From Vigna angularis (taxonomy: Eukaryota; Streptophyta; Magnoliopsida; Fabales; Fabaceae), in the NCBI RefSeq assembly GCF_016808095.1, contig NC_068970.1:26890501-26954500 (forward strand): 64,000 bases of DNA, read 5' to 3'. The position numbers and the translations under genes were made by a program. Under the pieces are notes generated by a model that saw only the letters and a program-made list of their open reading frames with translations, was not told the DNA's origin and searched no databases. Below, piece by piece: positions 11,808 to 22,727 of this stretch. Each line of letters begins with the position of its first letter. Position 1 is the first letter of the stretch.

Positions 11808-14356
11808 TGGTACGACTGTCGCGGTCATACAAATTTGATACAGATAAAGAATGTAGTATAACTAGGAAGTGACTCCTAGGTCGTCTCTCAAGGACCAATT
11901 TATGGTTCAGTTTCAGATCAAACACGTAGTGGGGGGGGTTTGTAAAAGTTTTTGGATGCAGAAAAATAAAATTTAAATTAAAAGTGAAAATTTAAATATA
12001 AAGCTGAACGTAAATTAACTAGTGCAGTAAAAAAAAATAAAGCTGAGAACCATCAATCACAATTTGAAAACATAAATTGAAAATGAAATATTTTGGCATA
12101 ATTAAAATTTGCAACTTGAAAACCGATCAGGAAATTGGGTGAATTAAATGAGCAAAAATGATATTTGCAGTGAATTGGAAAATGACAGAGATTGGATTCA
12201 AGATTTAAACATTCAATGGAATTGTAAACAAAAGGTAATTTGCAGATGAAAATCAACAACATCAACTAAGAAACAGAGTCCAAAAATTCTTCACTGAAAT
12301 AAAACCAAATTCATTACTGGACATCACTGGAAACAAAACCCCTAAACCTCCCAAGGGGAGGGGGAAAATGAACTTCAGAACAGAAACGTAAATGGTACTT
12401 CCTAATCTACTCCTAAAATCTGATGCCTTGCTCCTCTGCTGCTGGTCCAATTTATAGCAAAACCTCAGAATTGTGCTGTTACTGCTGCTGCCTCCCCGTG
12501 ACCTCTTAATTTCATGATTTTGTTTGGCAGCCCTTGAATTCTTAATCAAACATTCACCAATCCCTTTATATGAAAATGGGTGGGGCTCTCTCCTAATTGC
12601 TTGTCCGTGACCGTTCCATTCTCTTTATTCTCTCCATTCCCCAATTGCTCCAAAATGAAAGAAAAACTCATCCAAATGCACATTATGGACGTAACAAAAG
12701 GAAGAAAAGGGGCCCTCCATACTCATCAGCACTTCCTCTTTTACGTGTGCCAACTCTTCTTCTCATGTGGCATCCGTGGGGTCTTCACTTCTTGCTGGAA
12801 CGTCCATGTTGCTTCTGTATTATGGATGGTGTTGTTGCTGTATTCTCTCCAAGCACACACCTAAATGGAATCCCGTGAGCTTCTCTCATCTTTCCACTTC
12901 TCCAAACTGAACCAGTTGTTGCACTCAAAAGCTGCTGCCCACTCTGGATGTTCACGTCTTTGCTGGATGCTTCTTCTTTTTCTTCATCAATCACCATGTG
13001 CTTTGCTTTTCTTCCAGCAAAAATTAAATGCCCACCGTGGAGAGCTCTCCTCTGGACGTGGCAGCTTGTTCTTTCCGAGTGTACCCTTAAACCTTCCATT
13101 TCCGTGCTCTCTTCCCAGCCGTGACCAGCTGCTGTTGGTGAATCACCGTGTGCACTCCAGCTCCTGGAATCAGCCGTGAATGAAGCTCTCAATGGATGCA
13201 TGTTGTTTCTGTTTGAAGCTTCTTAACTTCTCCAAATGTGCTGGATGTTGAAGCTGGACCGTGTTGAAGATGGCTACTGGGATAAGATGATTCTCGTTGG
13301 CAGCTTCCACACTTCCCAGCTCTCGGTGGTTGTTCAAAGCTGGATGTTCTTCTTCTCCAATCAGCCGTAGCCTCCATGCTTCCAAGCTGCTGTCCATGTT
13401 CTTGCTTCTACTGCTGGACATGACTGGTGCGTCTACCGTGAAGTGCCATGCCTCTAGATCAACTTCCATGAATCACCATGCTGCTGCCAACGTGCTGTAC
13501 GTTGCTTGCTGGACATGCTCCAAGCTGAGGCACCTTGTATCTTTTTTCAGCCGTAACAAGTTCTTCACCTTCTCTTTGCTAGCGTGGAAGTCCAGCCCTT
13601 TCATGTGTACCACTTCAAGCTAGAATAAAATATTCTTTTGTGGCCAACATCTTTTCTCTCATCTCCAAACGTGAACTTCTTTCCTTCATCGTGACCCCTA
13701 ATGTCATCCTTTATGCTCTTATAATAATATTTCCTTTCTTAGTGGCAGCCCTATGCATTCTACATTTTGAATTGGACCGCATGAATTTTGCCAAGCCCTC
13801 ACTAAATGCATTTCAATAAAACCGTGAGTGGTGGCCCCATGATTTCCCTTTCTCTTTTAGCAATATTCTTCAAGCAATTGGACATGCAAAACTGAGCAAG
13901 GGATCCCATGTGTCCAATTATTGAATTGAGAAATCAGTAAGTGAGCTCCTTGTTCCGTGAGTTTCTTTTCCAAATCTAAGATCCACAATTAAATGCTTAA
14001 AGAAACCTGCACAAGTCGTGACCAACTTCAATAGAATTCAACATTTATTTTTTTATTTGCTTTCACTAAACCGTGAATGGGTGTGTGGAGTGTATATTTC
14101 CCAAACCAATTTTACTTCTTAAAAATTCTAAGAAGTGAGATATTTCCAAATGTCCCAAAATATAATTCCAAAATTTTATCTGCAATTGATAATGTAAATA
14201 ATTACTTTCAAACAATTCAAATTAATTAAAATAAGAATTTCTGATTAAATTGAGCGTAATTAGCAAAAACAGAAAAATACTGGACAAATAAGCACAATTC
14301 CCCGATTAATTTTAGCACAATAAACTAACTGAAGTGAAGAAAATAATGATTCATCA
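11808..14356 (-). repeat. LTR (3' LTR in element orientation)
   Basis: 2549 bp, TGGTACGACTG...TTCATCA. It is near-identical to 20165-22727, and the same chance open frames occur at identical offsets in both. It is rich in CCGTGA and GCTGGA words. No coding function is assigned to its 60-138 residue frames. Confidence 0.93.
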
Positions 14357-15689
14357 AAATAGACCACACTTAGTCTTTTGCACTCCTGGGCAAAATTAAG
14401 ACGCAAATCAGGGAATGGTTCAAAGGACTTTTAGGGAGGTGACACAACTCAGCAGACAGAAAAATAAAAACTCGCAAGAAAATAAAAAGAATTTACAAAA
14501 TTCTCAAGAAGTCTAGACAGAGAAAAGATGTAGACCATATCCAATCACAGAATCGCTGAAAAGCATATACTTATAGAAATCTTCCAAACAATTCAAAACT
14601 TGGTAAAATAATTAATCAGCTCAAGAGGTGATTTGAAAATAACAAAACCTCACAGATGCACTATAGTGTTTCTCTCAAGTGTCTAGGGTAAATAATTTCA
14701 ACTCAATGTACTCAAGAAAACAAACACAAGTAGACTTGGCAAGCTTCTAATTATCAATACTTAAAACATATGCATGTTCAGATCAAAAGGTCTTTACTGG
14801 GTTGTAATGGGGCCAAGGACAGGGGAGGATAAATTGGGATAAGTAGCTATAGCTCAGAAGAAATAGAGGTGCACTAGGAAAAAATGTAAACACAGTGAAA
14901 TCTCACTCAAACCTCTAATTCAATCCTCTTCTCGACTCCATTATTCACAAAAAAAATTTTTCAAAATTTTTTTTTTCTCATCATTTTTTTTATCCTGTCT
15001 TCTTTCTCTTTTTTTTTTTTTTTTTTTTTTATCACATAACAGGATATAAATTATCATTTCAAAACATGATGAGGAACCAACTAGCCAATTCATCAGAATT
15101 CCCAAGGAGACCACACTTATTCACAAAATACTTCTATAGCTCCAGACTTTCCTAAGGTTAAGGTAATCATTTGTTTTTCACTTAGGATCAGTGTATGAGC
15201 TTCAACAAAAGAAATATATACAGTATAGGCTCAAAGGGGTTATCAAAGGATAATAACAAGGTAGGCTTATTTGGCTAAAGAGGCTCAAGAACAAAAATGC
15301 CTTTATCACTTCCAAAAATGCATATAAATCAAGTATATCAAAAAGAATCAAGCCAAGGCATATGTGCAAGCAATCAAGAGACATATCACACACAAGAAAG
15401 AAAATTAAGTGGCTCAAATCTCACATAGGGTATTCGTCACAATCAAATCAACCTCTCAAACGTATAATCATCTTTCCAAGCAAAGAAAAGCAAGGATTAC
15501 AATCTATAAGTAGTAAGTAAGTGAAGGAAAAATCTACAACTTAGATAATCCAGAAATCAAGAGAAAAATGTAAAATTTATTGAACTCAAGAACACTAAAA
15601 ACAACTTAAAACAGAAAAAAAAATTTAACGCTCAAAAACAAAAAATTTAACACACAAAATACAAACTAACAGAAACTAACAGAAAAATC
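14357..15689 (-). other. 3' untranslated region of the young element
   Basis: Non-coding internal region between the WOX cassette and the 3' LTR. It aligns by eye with 44563-45600 of the older relative (ctcttgattgcttg, ttgagcct..tagccaaataagcctacc, gaattg-ctagttggttcctc). Long T/A homopolymers lie near 14950-15030. The last bases before the LTR are AAGTGTGGTCTATTTT on the minus strand, a poor polypurine tract. Confidence 0.65.
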
Positions 15690-15825
15690 AGAATTTCTTC
15701 CCAGTAGACCACACTTAAATCACACAATGTCCTCAGTGTGTCACAATCATCAGATTATCAATTTCAGAGCAGTGAAATAAGATAAACAAGTGTAATAAAA
15801 AGTAGGAAAAATGGGAAGAAATTTT
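15690..15825 (-). repeat. distal copy of the post-gag sequence (R2)
   Basis: On the minus strand this carries the order cccatttttcctacttttta...cacttgt...gaggacattgtgtgatttaagtgtggtcta. The same order occurs directly after gag at 18005-18135 (R1), and once in the older relative at about 42985-43090. It marks one edge of the WOX-bearing cassette. Confidence 0.6.
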
Positions 15826-15830
15826 TCAGT

Positions 15831-15906
15831 AACATCCATCAGTAGATGTTATCAGTGACATCCATCAGCAGATGTCTAAATCACCTAGCACCCATCAGTA
15901 GATGCT
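15831..15906. repeat. three tandem hairpin units upstream of the WOX-like promoter
   Basis: Three 20-base units, 15831-15850, 15857-15876 and 15887-15906, share the core CCATCAG(t/c)A. Their arms are AACATC/GATGTT, GACATC/GATGTC and AGCACC/GATGCT. The outer arm bases change together between units. They end about 106 bp upstream of the TATA box. Confidence 0.65.
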
Positions 15907-16012
15907 AATTAATTTTTTTTTTTTTTTTTTTTGAAAAAGGAGATGACCGGCACTATGACAACAATCTCGGTGGCAACGACCGGAACTGTTGCTACAGTGG
16001 AAACAATTTGCC

Positions 16013-16809
16013 TATAAATAGGCCAATCTCAACGTCGAGCAACATTTTCTGACCTAGTCTCTCTCTCTAATCCTCCCTTCTCTCTCTTCTCCTCTCTTCT
16101 CCTCTCTTCTCCGAGCATCTGGAGTCTGCACGGAGCCTCTGCCACCGCGCTGTTTGAAGAGTCTGAGACCCGCGAGGAGCTCCTCTTCCAACCTTCCGCT
16201 TCCGGGTAAGTCCTCAGAACTTTGGATCTCCCTTTCTTTCTGTCCTTCATCCTCCCTCTTCTCATTTATCAGCTTTTATTTCTCTTTTTCATTTCCTGCT
16301 TTCCTGCTTTCCAGTCTTCCATTTCATTTTTTTTTATTTTCCATTTCCTGCTTTCCTTTATTTTATTTTCTTTTCTGCATTACCTGTCCTCTTCCCCTCT
16401 CCGATCCATCTTCTTTCTTCCCCTTCATTTTTTTTTTCAGCCTTTCCAGTTTTCTGATTATTAAGCACACTAAAAACAACTAATAATCAAACTAAAATCA
16501 AAAATAATGGACAAAATACTGGACCTAGATCCGTTAGGACCCTTTGCGAGGACCAGGACCTAAACATGGACAAAACAGAACGACCGAAAACTGGAAAATG
16601 GACAAACCTGAGACAAGACACTGAAACAAAGACTGACAGGACAAAATAAATTTAACGGGAAACAAAAACAAATAAGGAAAACACAGAACTAATCTAATTT
16701 TTTTATGCTTCTTGTTTTTCCTTTTATTATTTTTTTATGTTTTGTTTTTTTTTTTTTTTTTATGTTTTTGTTCTTTTTATTTTTATATATATTTTTTTAT
16801 TTAGAAAAT
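16013..16809 (+). promoter_or_regulatory. promoter, 5' UTR and leader intron of the antisense WOX-like gene
   Basis: TATAAATA at 16013-16020 is followed by a classical plant leader, a CT repeat from about 16058 to 16110. A GC-richer exon ends at 16205 in CGG/GTAAGT. The intron, 16206-16804, is pyrimidine-rich and ends TTTATTTAG, five bases before the start codon at 16810. The arrangement (TATA, CT leader, leader intron next to the ATG) is that of a real plant gene, not chance antisense sequence. Confidence 0.7.
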
Positions 16810-17364
16810 ATGATGAGTGAGATGGAAATCGAGAGATACACGAGTCAGCGGTGGCGCCCAACAGATGATCAGGTCAAGATGATGACCAACATCTTCAACT
16901 ATGGGGTCACTCATCCAAGCCGAGCGCAAGTCGTCGAGATCACGTCTCGACTAAGGACCTACGGAGATGCCAGCGAATACAATGTGCACTGCTGGTTCAA
17001 CAATCACGGCAATCGGGTCAGGCGCTGGCAAGCGGAGATAGACCCCACTGGCACTCAGTTTTCACAACTGCCGCTGTATATGTATGGTAAGACCCTGATC
17101 ACACCTCAATTTATTGAAAATTTTTTTTTTTATTATTAACACGAAATTTTTTTTTTTGTTATTTTTTTTTTTTTGTTGAAAGAACATGGCTGGGTGGTAA
17201 TGAGGGCACCAAGGCTGCTGGACCTGTTTCCCGTCCCGATCATCATCGAGGACGACAGAGATGAGCGACAAATCCCTCCGCCTAGGCCTCCTACTTTCCG
17301 AACCAGAGCTCCCTCGACGGAGCTTACCCAAAGATCACCACCGAGCAACTACTTTCGTTTTTAA
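16810..17364 (+). CDS. WUSCHEL/WOX-type homeodomain protein encoded antisense inside the retrotransposon
   Basis: Two coding exons, 16810-17086 and 17183-17364, with a GT-AG intron (donor GTAAG at 17087, acceptor AG after a T tract) join in frame to give 152 residues. Residues 11-75 form a WOX-type homeodomain: a TSQRWRPTDDQVK start, helix 2 RAQVVEITSRLRTYG, and helix 3 NVHCWFNNHGNRVRRW. The recognition-helix residues W62, F63, N65, R69 and R71 (homeodomain 48, 49, 51, 55, 57) are all kept. Residues 104-111, LLDLFPVP, resemble the WUS-box (TL-x-LFP). An acidic/proline-rich tail ends SNYFRF. A TATA box, CT-rich leader and 5'UTR intron lie upstream. It is shorter than ordinary WUS/WOX proteins. 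It would be a nuclear DNA-binding regulator. Expression and function are unknown. Confidence 0.8.
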
Positions 17365-18004
17365 TGCTTTATGTTTTTTTTTTTTATATGTTTTTATTGG
17401 CCAAGTGTAGCCAGAAAAAGGGTTGTAATATGAACACTTTAATTTTTTTTTATGTTTTTATTTATTGTGGTGTGTAATATTAACGATCAGAAATGATCGA
17501 CCCCCGGACATCTTTATTTTCATATATATCTATTGCAATTTTCATTTTCAGATCTGTTCAATCCCTTTTCTCCATTACTGTAATTTTTGCATTGATGAAT
17601 GAAATATTTTCTTAGTCTAAAAATTTTCAATCAAAAACATGTATGAGACAACTAAGAAAATATATTTACAATGAAGAAAATAAGGAAAAAGATAAGATCG
17701 GAAGTGAAAATTTTCAATGACTAAATAATAAGAAACTGAGGGTCGAAATAAAATCATGGACTACGCAAAACAATTTCTGAATTTTTGATTTTTGATTTTT
17801 TTTTTAATGATAACAAATTGAAAACTAAGAAAGAAAAATAAATATACATATCAGAATACATATTTGGCATGCTTTTAAACAAAAAAAATTTTTATCACAA
17901 TTTTTTTTTTATATATATATTTTTTTTTATTTTTAAAAAAAAACAATTCGAAAACTAAGAAGAAAAGGAAAAACAAACTTAAAAGAAAAACAAAATGCAG
18001 AATC
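17365..18004. other. 3' flank of the antisense gene; AT homopolymer-rich
   Basis: Non-coding. Poly(A)-like signals on the plus strand (aatgaaatatt near 17597) could end the antisense transcript. Many T and A tracts follow up to R1. No protein is recognised on either strand. Confidence 0.45.
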
Positions 18005-18135
18005 TCCCCGAGACCACACTTAAACTACAATGTCCTAAACATGTTCTAAGCATAAGATCATCAATTAAAACACTAAACAGATAAAGGACAAATGCAATAA
18101 AAGTAGAAAAACGGGGAAGAAAGAAAGAGAAAACT
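18005..18135 (-). repeat. proximal copy of the post-gag sequence (R1)
   Basis: This lies between the gag stop and the WOX cassette. It shares with 15690-15825 the phrases tttctacttttattgcatttgt, aggacattg and tttaagtgtggtct in the same order and orientation, at roughly two-thirds identity by eye. Confidence 0.6.
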
Positions 18136-18142
18136 CTCCTGG

Positions 18143-19606
18143 TCAGGGTGGCAGTTGCCAATTTTGGACTTGTAGGGAGAGGTTTTCCACTTCATGATCC
18201 ATCACGGAATTGTTGAGGACGTACTGCTTCATCTTCCAGATCTGATCAAGCAGTGAAATGTCCTCCACCGCCGGATTTAAACAACAAATATTGTTACTGA
18301 GCGGATTCAGTAGGTGCTTGTTGATCTTCGAACTGTCAGTGTCCGCACCTTTGTTTTCCACTGTGGGTGTATGTTGATCAAATTTATATGTACCTCCTGC
18401 AATATGGTTAGTGCAAAATGGCACTACAGAAATTTCATGCAAGGGTATAACACCCAAATCCAGTGTAACATGCTGAACCTCAGATACATCCTCAGAACAT
18501 GAATGAATTTCAATTTCAGAAACATTATCTACCACAAATTCAGATTCATGTTCAATGCATGGATAAGAAGTATTCAGATATGATGGAAAAAATTGTTTCT
18601 CATCATGCACAGAGGGAAAATTAAAATCATGCTCAGCAACAATATAGTCATCCGCATACATATCAACAGCATAATTATTAACATAATCATGAATAACATA
18701 ATCATACTGAGGTATGCTTACCTCCACTTCCTTGAAGATTTGAAAAGTAGTGGAAGATGAAATTGGTCTACCTGGGTCAGAATTACTGGTTATTCTTGCT
18801 TGGGCCTCAAAATGTTCATCAGCAGTCTCCTCAGGTGCAAGAGTGGCCATCTGCCCGATCTGATCACTCAGATTCTGCATGGCAGCTTGAGTTTCCTGCT
18901 GAATCTTCATGCTCTCTTGCTTGAACTTTAGATTCTGCATGGTTATCTGCTCCAATAACTCCTGCAATGTGGGCTCAGAAGTTGAAGGCTGAGAAGTTGT
19001 TTGGGCAGAAGCATTATACTGCTGACTCTGATATTGCTGGACTGGTGTAGGCATGAAAGGACTCTGGAATGATGGTTCTTGATATTGATGATGTGGACAA
19101 TTGTACCATTCCAAGTTAGGGTCATTCCATCCAGGACCATTGTTGTATCCATCTTGCATAGGGGAAAATTTGCTCAGAAATTTTTCCTCAAGATCTTCCC
19201 ATCTAGTAATGAGCACTGGAGGAAGAGAGTCTTTCCAATCTTTTGCTGCTCCTTCTAATGAGTGCGGGAATGCCCTTAAGAAAACTAGATTATCCGGAAC
19301 ATTTGGAAGTTTCATTAAAGAGCAAATTCGATAAAACCTATCTAAATGTTCATATGGGCATTCATCCGAAAGTCCATGAAAATGGGGTAGCAAATTTATC
19401 AGTCCAGTGGTGAGAACTAAATGATCACCATCCTCAGTAGGTGGAACCGGCTCCCAAAGGGAGCTCTCAGAATTTTGAGGATGAGACATATTGTTCTCAT
19501 CATAGAAATCAGCAGAATTATAATTAGAGTACCAAGCAGAAGGAAAATCACAATTGGAGACATTTGCAGAATAAGCAGTATTCACATAATCAAAATAGGT
19601 AGACAT
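18143..19606 (-). CDS. retrotransposon Gag
   Basis: 487 residues from the ATG at 19606; an open frame extends a few codons further but only from a TTG. The core motif LPHFHGLSDECPYEHLDRF, then RAFPHSLEGAAKDW and WEDLEEKFLSKF, is the conserved gag region of plant Ty3/gypsy elements (Athila/Tat side). Gln-rich central segments follow, then a C-terminal part with VEDISLLDQIWKMKQYV. No CCHC zinc knuckle is visible and the frame stops before any protease, so it is a gag-only product. It would form the virus-like particle for the non-autonomous element. The decayed gag at 31.1-42.95 kb is a clear relative. Confidence 0.88.
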   Translation of the reverse strand: MSTYFDYVNTAYSANVSNCDFPSAWYSNYNSADFYDENNMSHPQNSESSLWEPVPPTEDGDHLVLTTGLINLLPHFHGLSDECPYEHLDRFYRICSLMKLPNVPDNLVFLRAFPHSLEGAAKDWKDSLPPVLITRWEDLEEKFLSKFSPMQDGYNNGPGWNDPNLEWYNCPHHQYQEPSFQSPFMPTPVQQYQSQQYNASAQTTSQPSTSEPTLQELLEQITMQNLKFKQESMKIQQETQAAMQNLSDQIGQMATLAPEETADEHFEAQARITSNSDPGRPISSSTTFQIFKEVEVSIPQYDYVIHDYVNNYAVDMYADDYIVAEHDFNFPSVHDEKQFFPSYLNTSYPCIEHESEFVVDNVSEIEIHSCSEDVSEVQHVTLDLGVIPLHEISVVPFCTNHIAGGTYKFDQHTPTVENKGADTDSSKINKHLLNPLSNNICCLNPAVEDISLLDQIWKMKQYVLNNSVMDHEVENLSLQVQNWQLPP

Positions 19607-20141
19607 TGAAAAATAAAAATAAAACAAATAAAACTAAATACTAAAAATTACAAAAGAAATAAATCACAACACATTTGTACATGTTACACGCACACAAAAG
19701 ACAGAACATAATTTTTTTTTTTTTCATTTTAATTTTTTTATTTTATTTAACAGATAAAACACATACGACACGCATTCAGAAAATAGAATATCACATCACA
19801 ACAAAAGATAAAACGCAATACAATTAAACATGCTTCAGACACAAACAAGACAAAACAAAATTAAAAACTTTTTTTTTATTAAATAATTTTTTAATTAACA
19901 GATATAATACAAAACACAACACAATAAAAATATAAAAGACAAAACATATATTACAACCACGTAACAAAACAAAAACAGTAAAAATCTAAAACATGAACCT
20001 GGACTGAAGTGACAACACCGCCAAAATTTGCTGAAGGTGTCGTTGTCGCCTACAAAAATATACAAGACAAAACACACAAAACACACATATTAACAAAACA
20101 AAAATTTACACAACAAAAATCTAAAACCAAACCTCCATTGG

Positions 20142-20159
20142 TCCCCGGCAGCGGCGCCA
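20142..20159 (-). other. primer binding site, tRNA-Asp type
   Basis: On the minus strand the sequence reads TGGCGCCGCTGCCGGGGA, five bases inside the LTR. This is the primer site type typical of Athila-like Ty3/gypsy elements and fixes the element's orientation as minus. Confidence 0.85.
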
Positions 20160-20164
20160 AAATT

Positions 20165-22727
20165 TGGTACGACTGTCGCGGTCATACAAATTTGATACAG
20201 ATAAAGAATGTAGTATAACTAGGAAGTGACTCCTAGGTCGTCTCTCAAGGACCAATTTATGGTTCAGTTTCAGATCAAACACGTAGTGAGGGGGGTTTGT
20301 AAAAGTTTTTGGATGCAGAAAAATAAAATTTAAATTAAAAGTGAAAATTTAAATATAAAGCTGAACGTAAATTAACTAGTGCAGTAAAAAAAAATAAAGC
20401 TGAGAACCATCAATCACAATTTGAAAACATAAATTGAAAATGAAATATTTTGGCATAATTAAAATTTGCAACTTGAAAACCGATCAGGAAATTGGGTGAA
20501 TTAAATGAGCAAAAATGATATTTGCAGTGAATTGGAAAATGACAGAGATTGGATTCAAGATTTAAACATTCAATGGAATTGTAAACAAAAGGTAATTTGC
20601 AGATGAAAATCAACAACATCAACTAAGAAACAGAGTCCAAAAATTCTTCACTGAAATAAAACCAAATTCATTACTGGACATCACTGGAAACAAAACCCCT
20701 AAACCTCCCAAGGGGAGGGGGAAAATGAACTTCAGAACAGAAACGTAAATGGTACTTCCTAATCTACTCCTAAAATCTGATGCCTTGCTCCTCTGCTGCT
20801 GGTCCAATTTATAGCAAAACCTCAGAATTGTGCTGTTACTGCTGCTGCCTCCCCGTGACCTCTTAATTTCATGATTTTGTTTGGCAGCCCTTGAATTCTT
20901 AATCAAACATTCACCAATCCCTTTATATGAAAATGGGTGGGGCTCTCTCCTAATTGCTTGTCCGTGACCGTTCCATTCTCTTTATTCTCTCCATTCCCCA
21001 ATTGCTCCAAAATGAAAGAAAAACTCATCCAAATGCACATTATGGACGTAACAAAAGGAAGAAAAGGGGCCCTCCATACTCATCAGCACTTCCTCTTTTA
21101 CGTGTGCCAACTCTTCTTCTCATGTGGCATCCGTGGGGTCTTCACTTCTTGCTGGAACGTCCATGTTGCTTCTGTATTATGGATGGTGTTGTTGCTGTAT
21201 TCTCTCCAAGCACACACCTAAATGGAATCCCGTGAGCTTCTCTCATCTTTCCACTTCTCCAAACTGAACCAGTTGTTGCACTCAAAAGCTGCTGCCCACT
21301 CTGGATGTTCACGTCTTTGCTGGATGCTTCTTCTTTTTCTTCATCAATCACCATGTGCTTTGCTTTTCTTCCAGCAAAAATTAAATGCCCACCGTGGAGA
21401 GCTCTCCTCTGGACGTGGCAGCTTGTTCTTTCCGAGTGTACCCTTAAACCTTCCATTTCCGTGCTCTCTTCCCAGCCGTGACCAGCTGCTGTTGGTGAAT
21501 CACCGTGTGCACTCCAGCTCCTGGAATCAGCCGTGAATGAAGCTCTCAATGGATGCATGTTGTTTCTGTTTGAAGCTTCTTAACTTCTCCAAATGTGCTG
21601 GATGTTGAAGCTGGACCGTGTTGAAGATGGCTACTGGGATAAGATGATTCTCGTTGGCAGCTTCCACACTTCCCAGCTCTCGGTGGTTGTTCAAAGCTGG
21701 ATGTTCTTCTTCTCCAATCAGCCGTAGCCTCCATGCTTCCAAGCTGCTGTCCATGTTCTTGCTTCTACTGCTGGACATGACTGGTGCGTCTACCGTGAAG
21801 TGCCATGCCTCTAGATCAACTTCCATGAATCACCATGCTGCTGCCAACGTGCTGTACGTTGCTTGCTGGACATGCTCCAAGCTGAGGCACCTTGTATCTT
21901 TTTTCAGCCGTAACAAGTTCTTCACCTTCTCTTTGCTAGCGTGGAAGTCCAGCCCTTTCATGTGTACCACTTCAAGCTAGAATAAAATATTCTTTTGTGG
22001 CCAACATCTTTTCTCTCATCTCCAAACGTGAACTTCTTTCCTTCATCGTGACCCCTAATGTCATCCTTTATGCTCTTATAATAATATTTCCTTTCTTAGT
22101 GGCAGCCCTATGCATTCTACATTTTGAATTGGACCGCATGAATTTTGCCAAGCCCTCACTAAATGCATTTCACTAAATGCATTTCAATAAAACCGTGAGT
22201 GGTGGCCCCATGATTTCCCTTTCTCTTTTAGCAATATTCTTCAAGCAATTGGACATGCAAAACTGAGCAAGGGATCCCATGTGTCCAATTATTGAATTGA
22301 GAAATCAGTAAGTGAGCTCCTTGTTCCGTGAGTTTCTTTTCCAAATCTAAGATCCACAATTAAATGCTTAAAGAAACCTGCACAAGTCGTGACCAACTTC
22401 AATAGAATTCAACATTTATTTTTTTATTTGCTTTCACTAAACCGTGAATGGGTGTGTGGAGTGTATATTTCCCAAACCAATTTTACTTCTTAAAAATTCT
22501 AAGAAGTGAGATATTTCCAAATGTCCCAAAATATAATTCCAAAATTTTATCTGCAATTGATAATGTAAATAATTACTTTCAAACAATTCAAATTAATTAA
22601 AATAAGAATTTCTGATTAAATTGAGCGTAATTAGCAAAAACAGAAAAATACTGGACAAATAAGCACAATTCCCCGATTAATTTTAGCACAATAAACTAAC
22701 TGAAGTGAAGAAAATAATGATTCATCA
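20165..22727 (-). repeat. LTR (5' LTR in element orientation)
   Basis: 2563 bp. It differs from the other LTR by a tandem duplication of a 14-base phrase (cactaaatgcattt) near 22170 and by one substitution in the G tract near 20288. In element orientation it directly precedes the primer site. A TATAAAG-like promoter is at about 20922-20929. Confidence 0.93.

Larger units (their letters stand above)
11808..22727 (-). mobile_element. young non-autonomous Athila-like LTR retrotransposon carrying an antisense homeobox gene
   Basis: Full-length element of 10.9 kb with LTRs at 11808-14356 and 20165-22727 and 5-bp TSD ATTTC (11803-11807 and 22728-22732). Reading on the minus strand, the order is LTR, tRNA-Asp-type primer site (20142-20159), gag (19606-18143), an untranslated region holding an antisense WOX-like gene, a 3' UTR, and LTR. 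There is no protease, reverse transcriptase, RNase H or integrase, so it must depend on a partner's pol. The LTRs differ, by eye, by one substitution and one 14-bp tandem duplication, so the insertion is very recent. Confidence 0.93.

Noticed and set aside
12053..13623. Several 60-138 residue open frames on both strands, repeated at 20410-21980
   Set aside because: They lie wholly inside the two near-identical LTRs, overlap each other in different frames and match no known family; their duplication follows from the LTRs.
16705..16809. Phe-rich 35-residue N-terminal extension of the WOX-like protein
   Set aside because: It translates the polypyrimidine end of the leader intron; a TTTATTTAG acceptor stands five bases before the homeodomain protein's own ATG.
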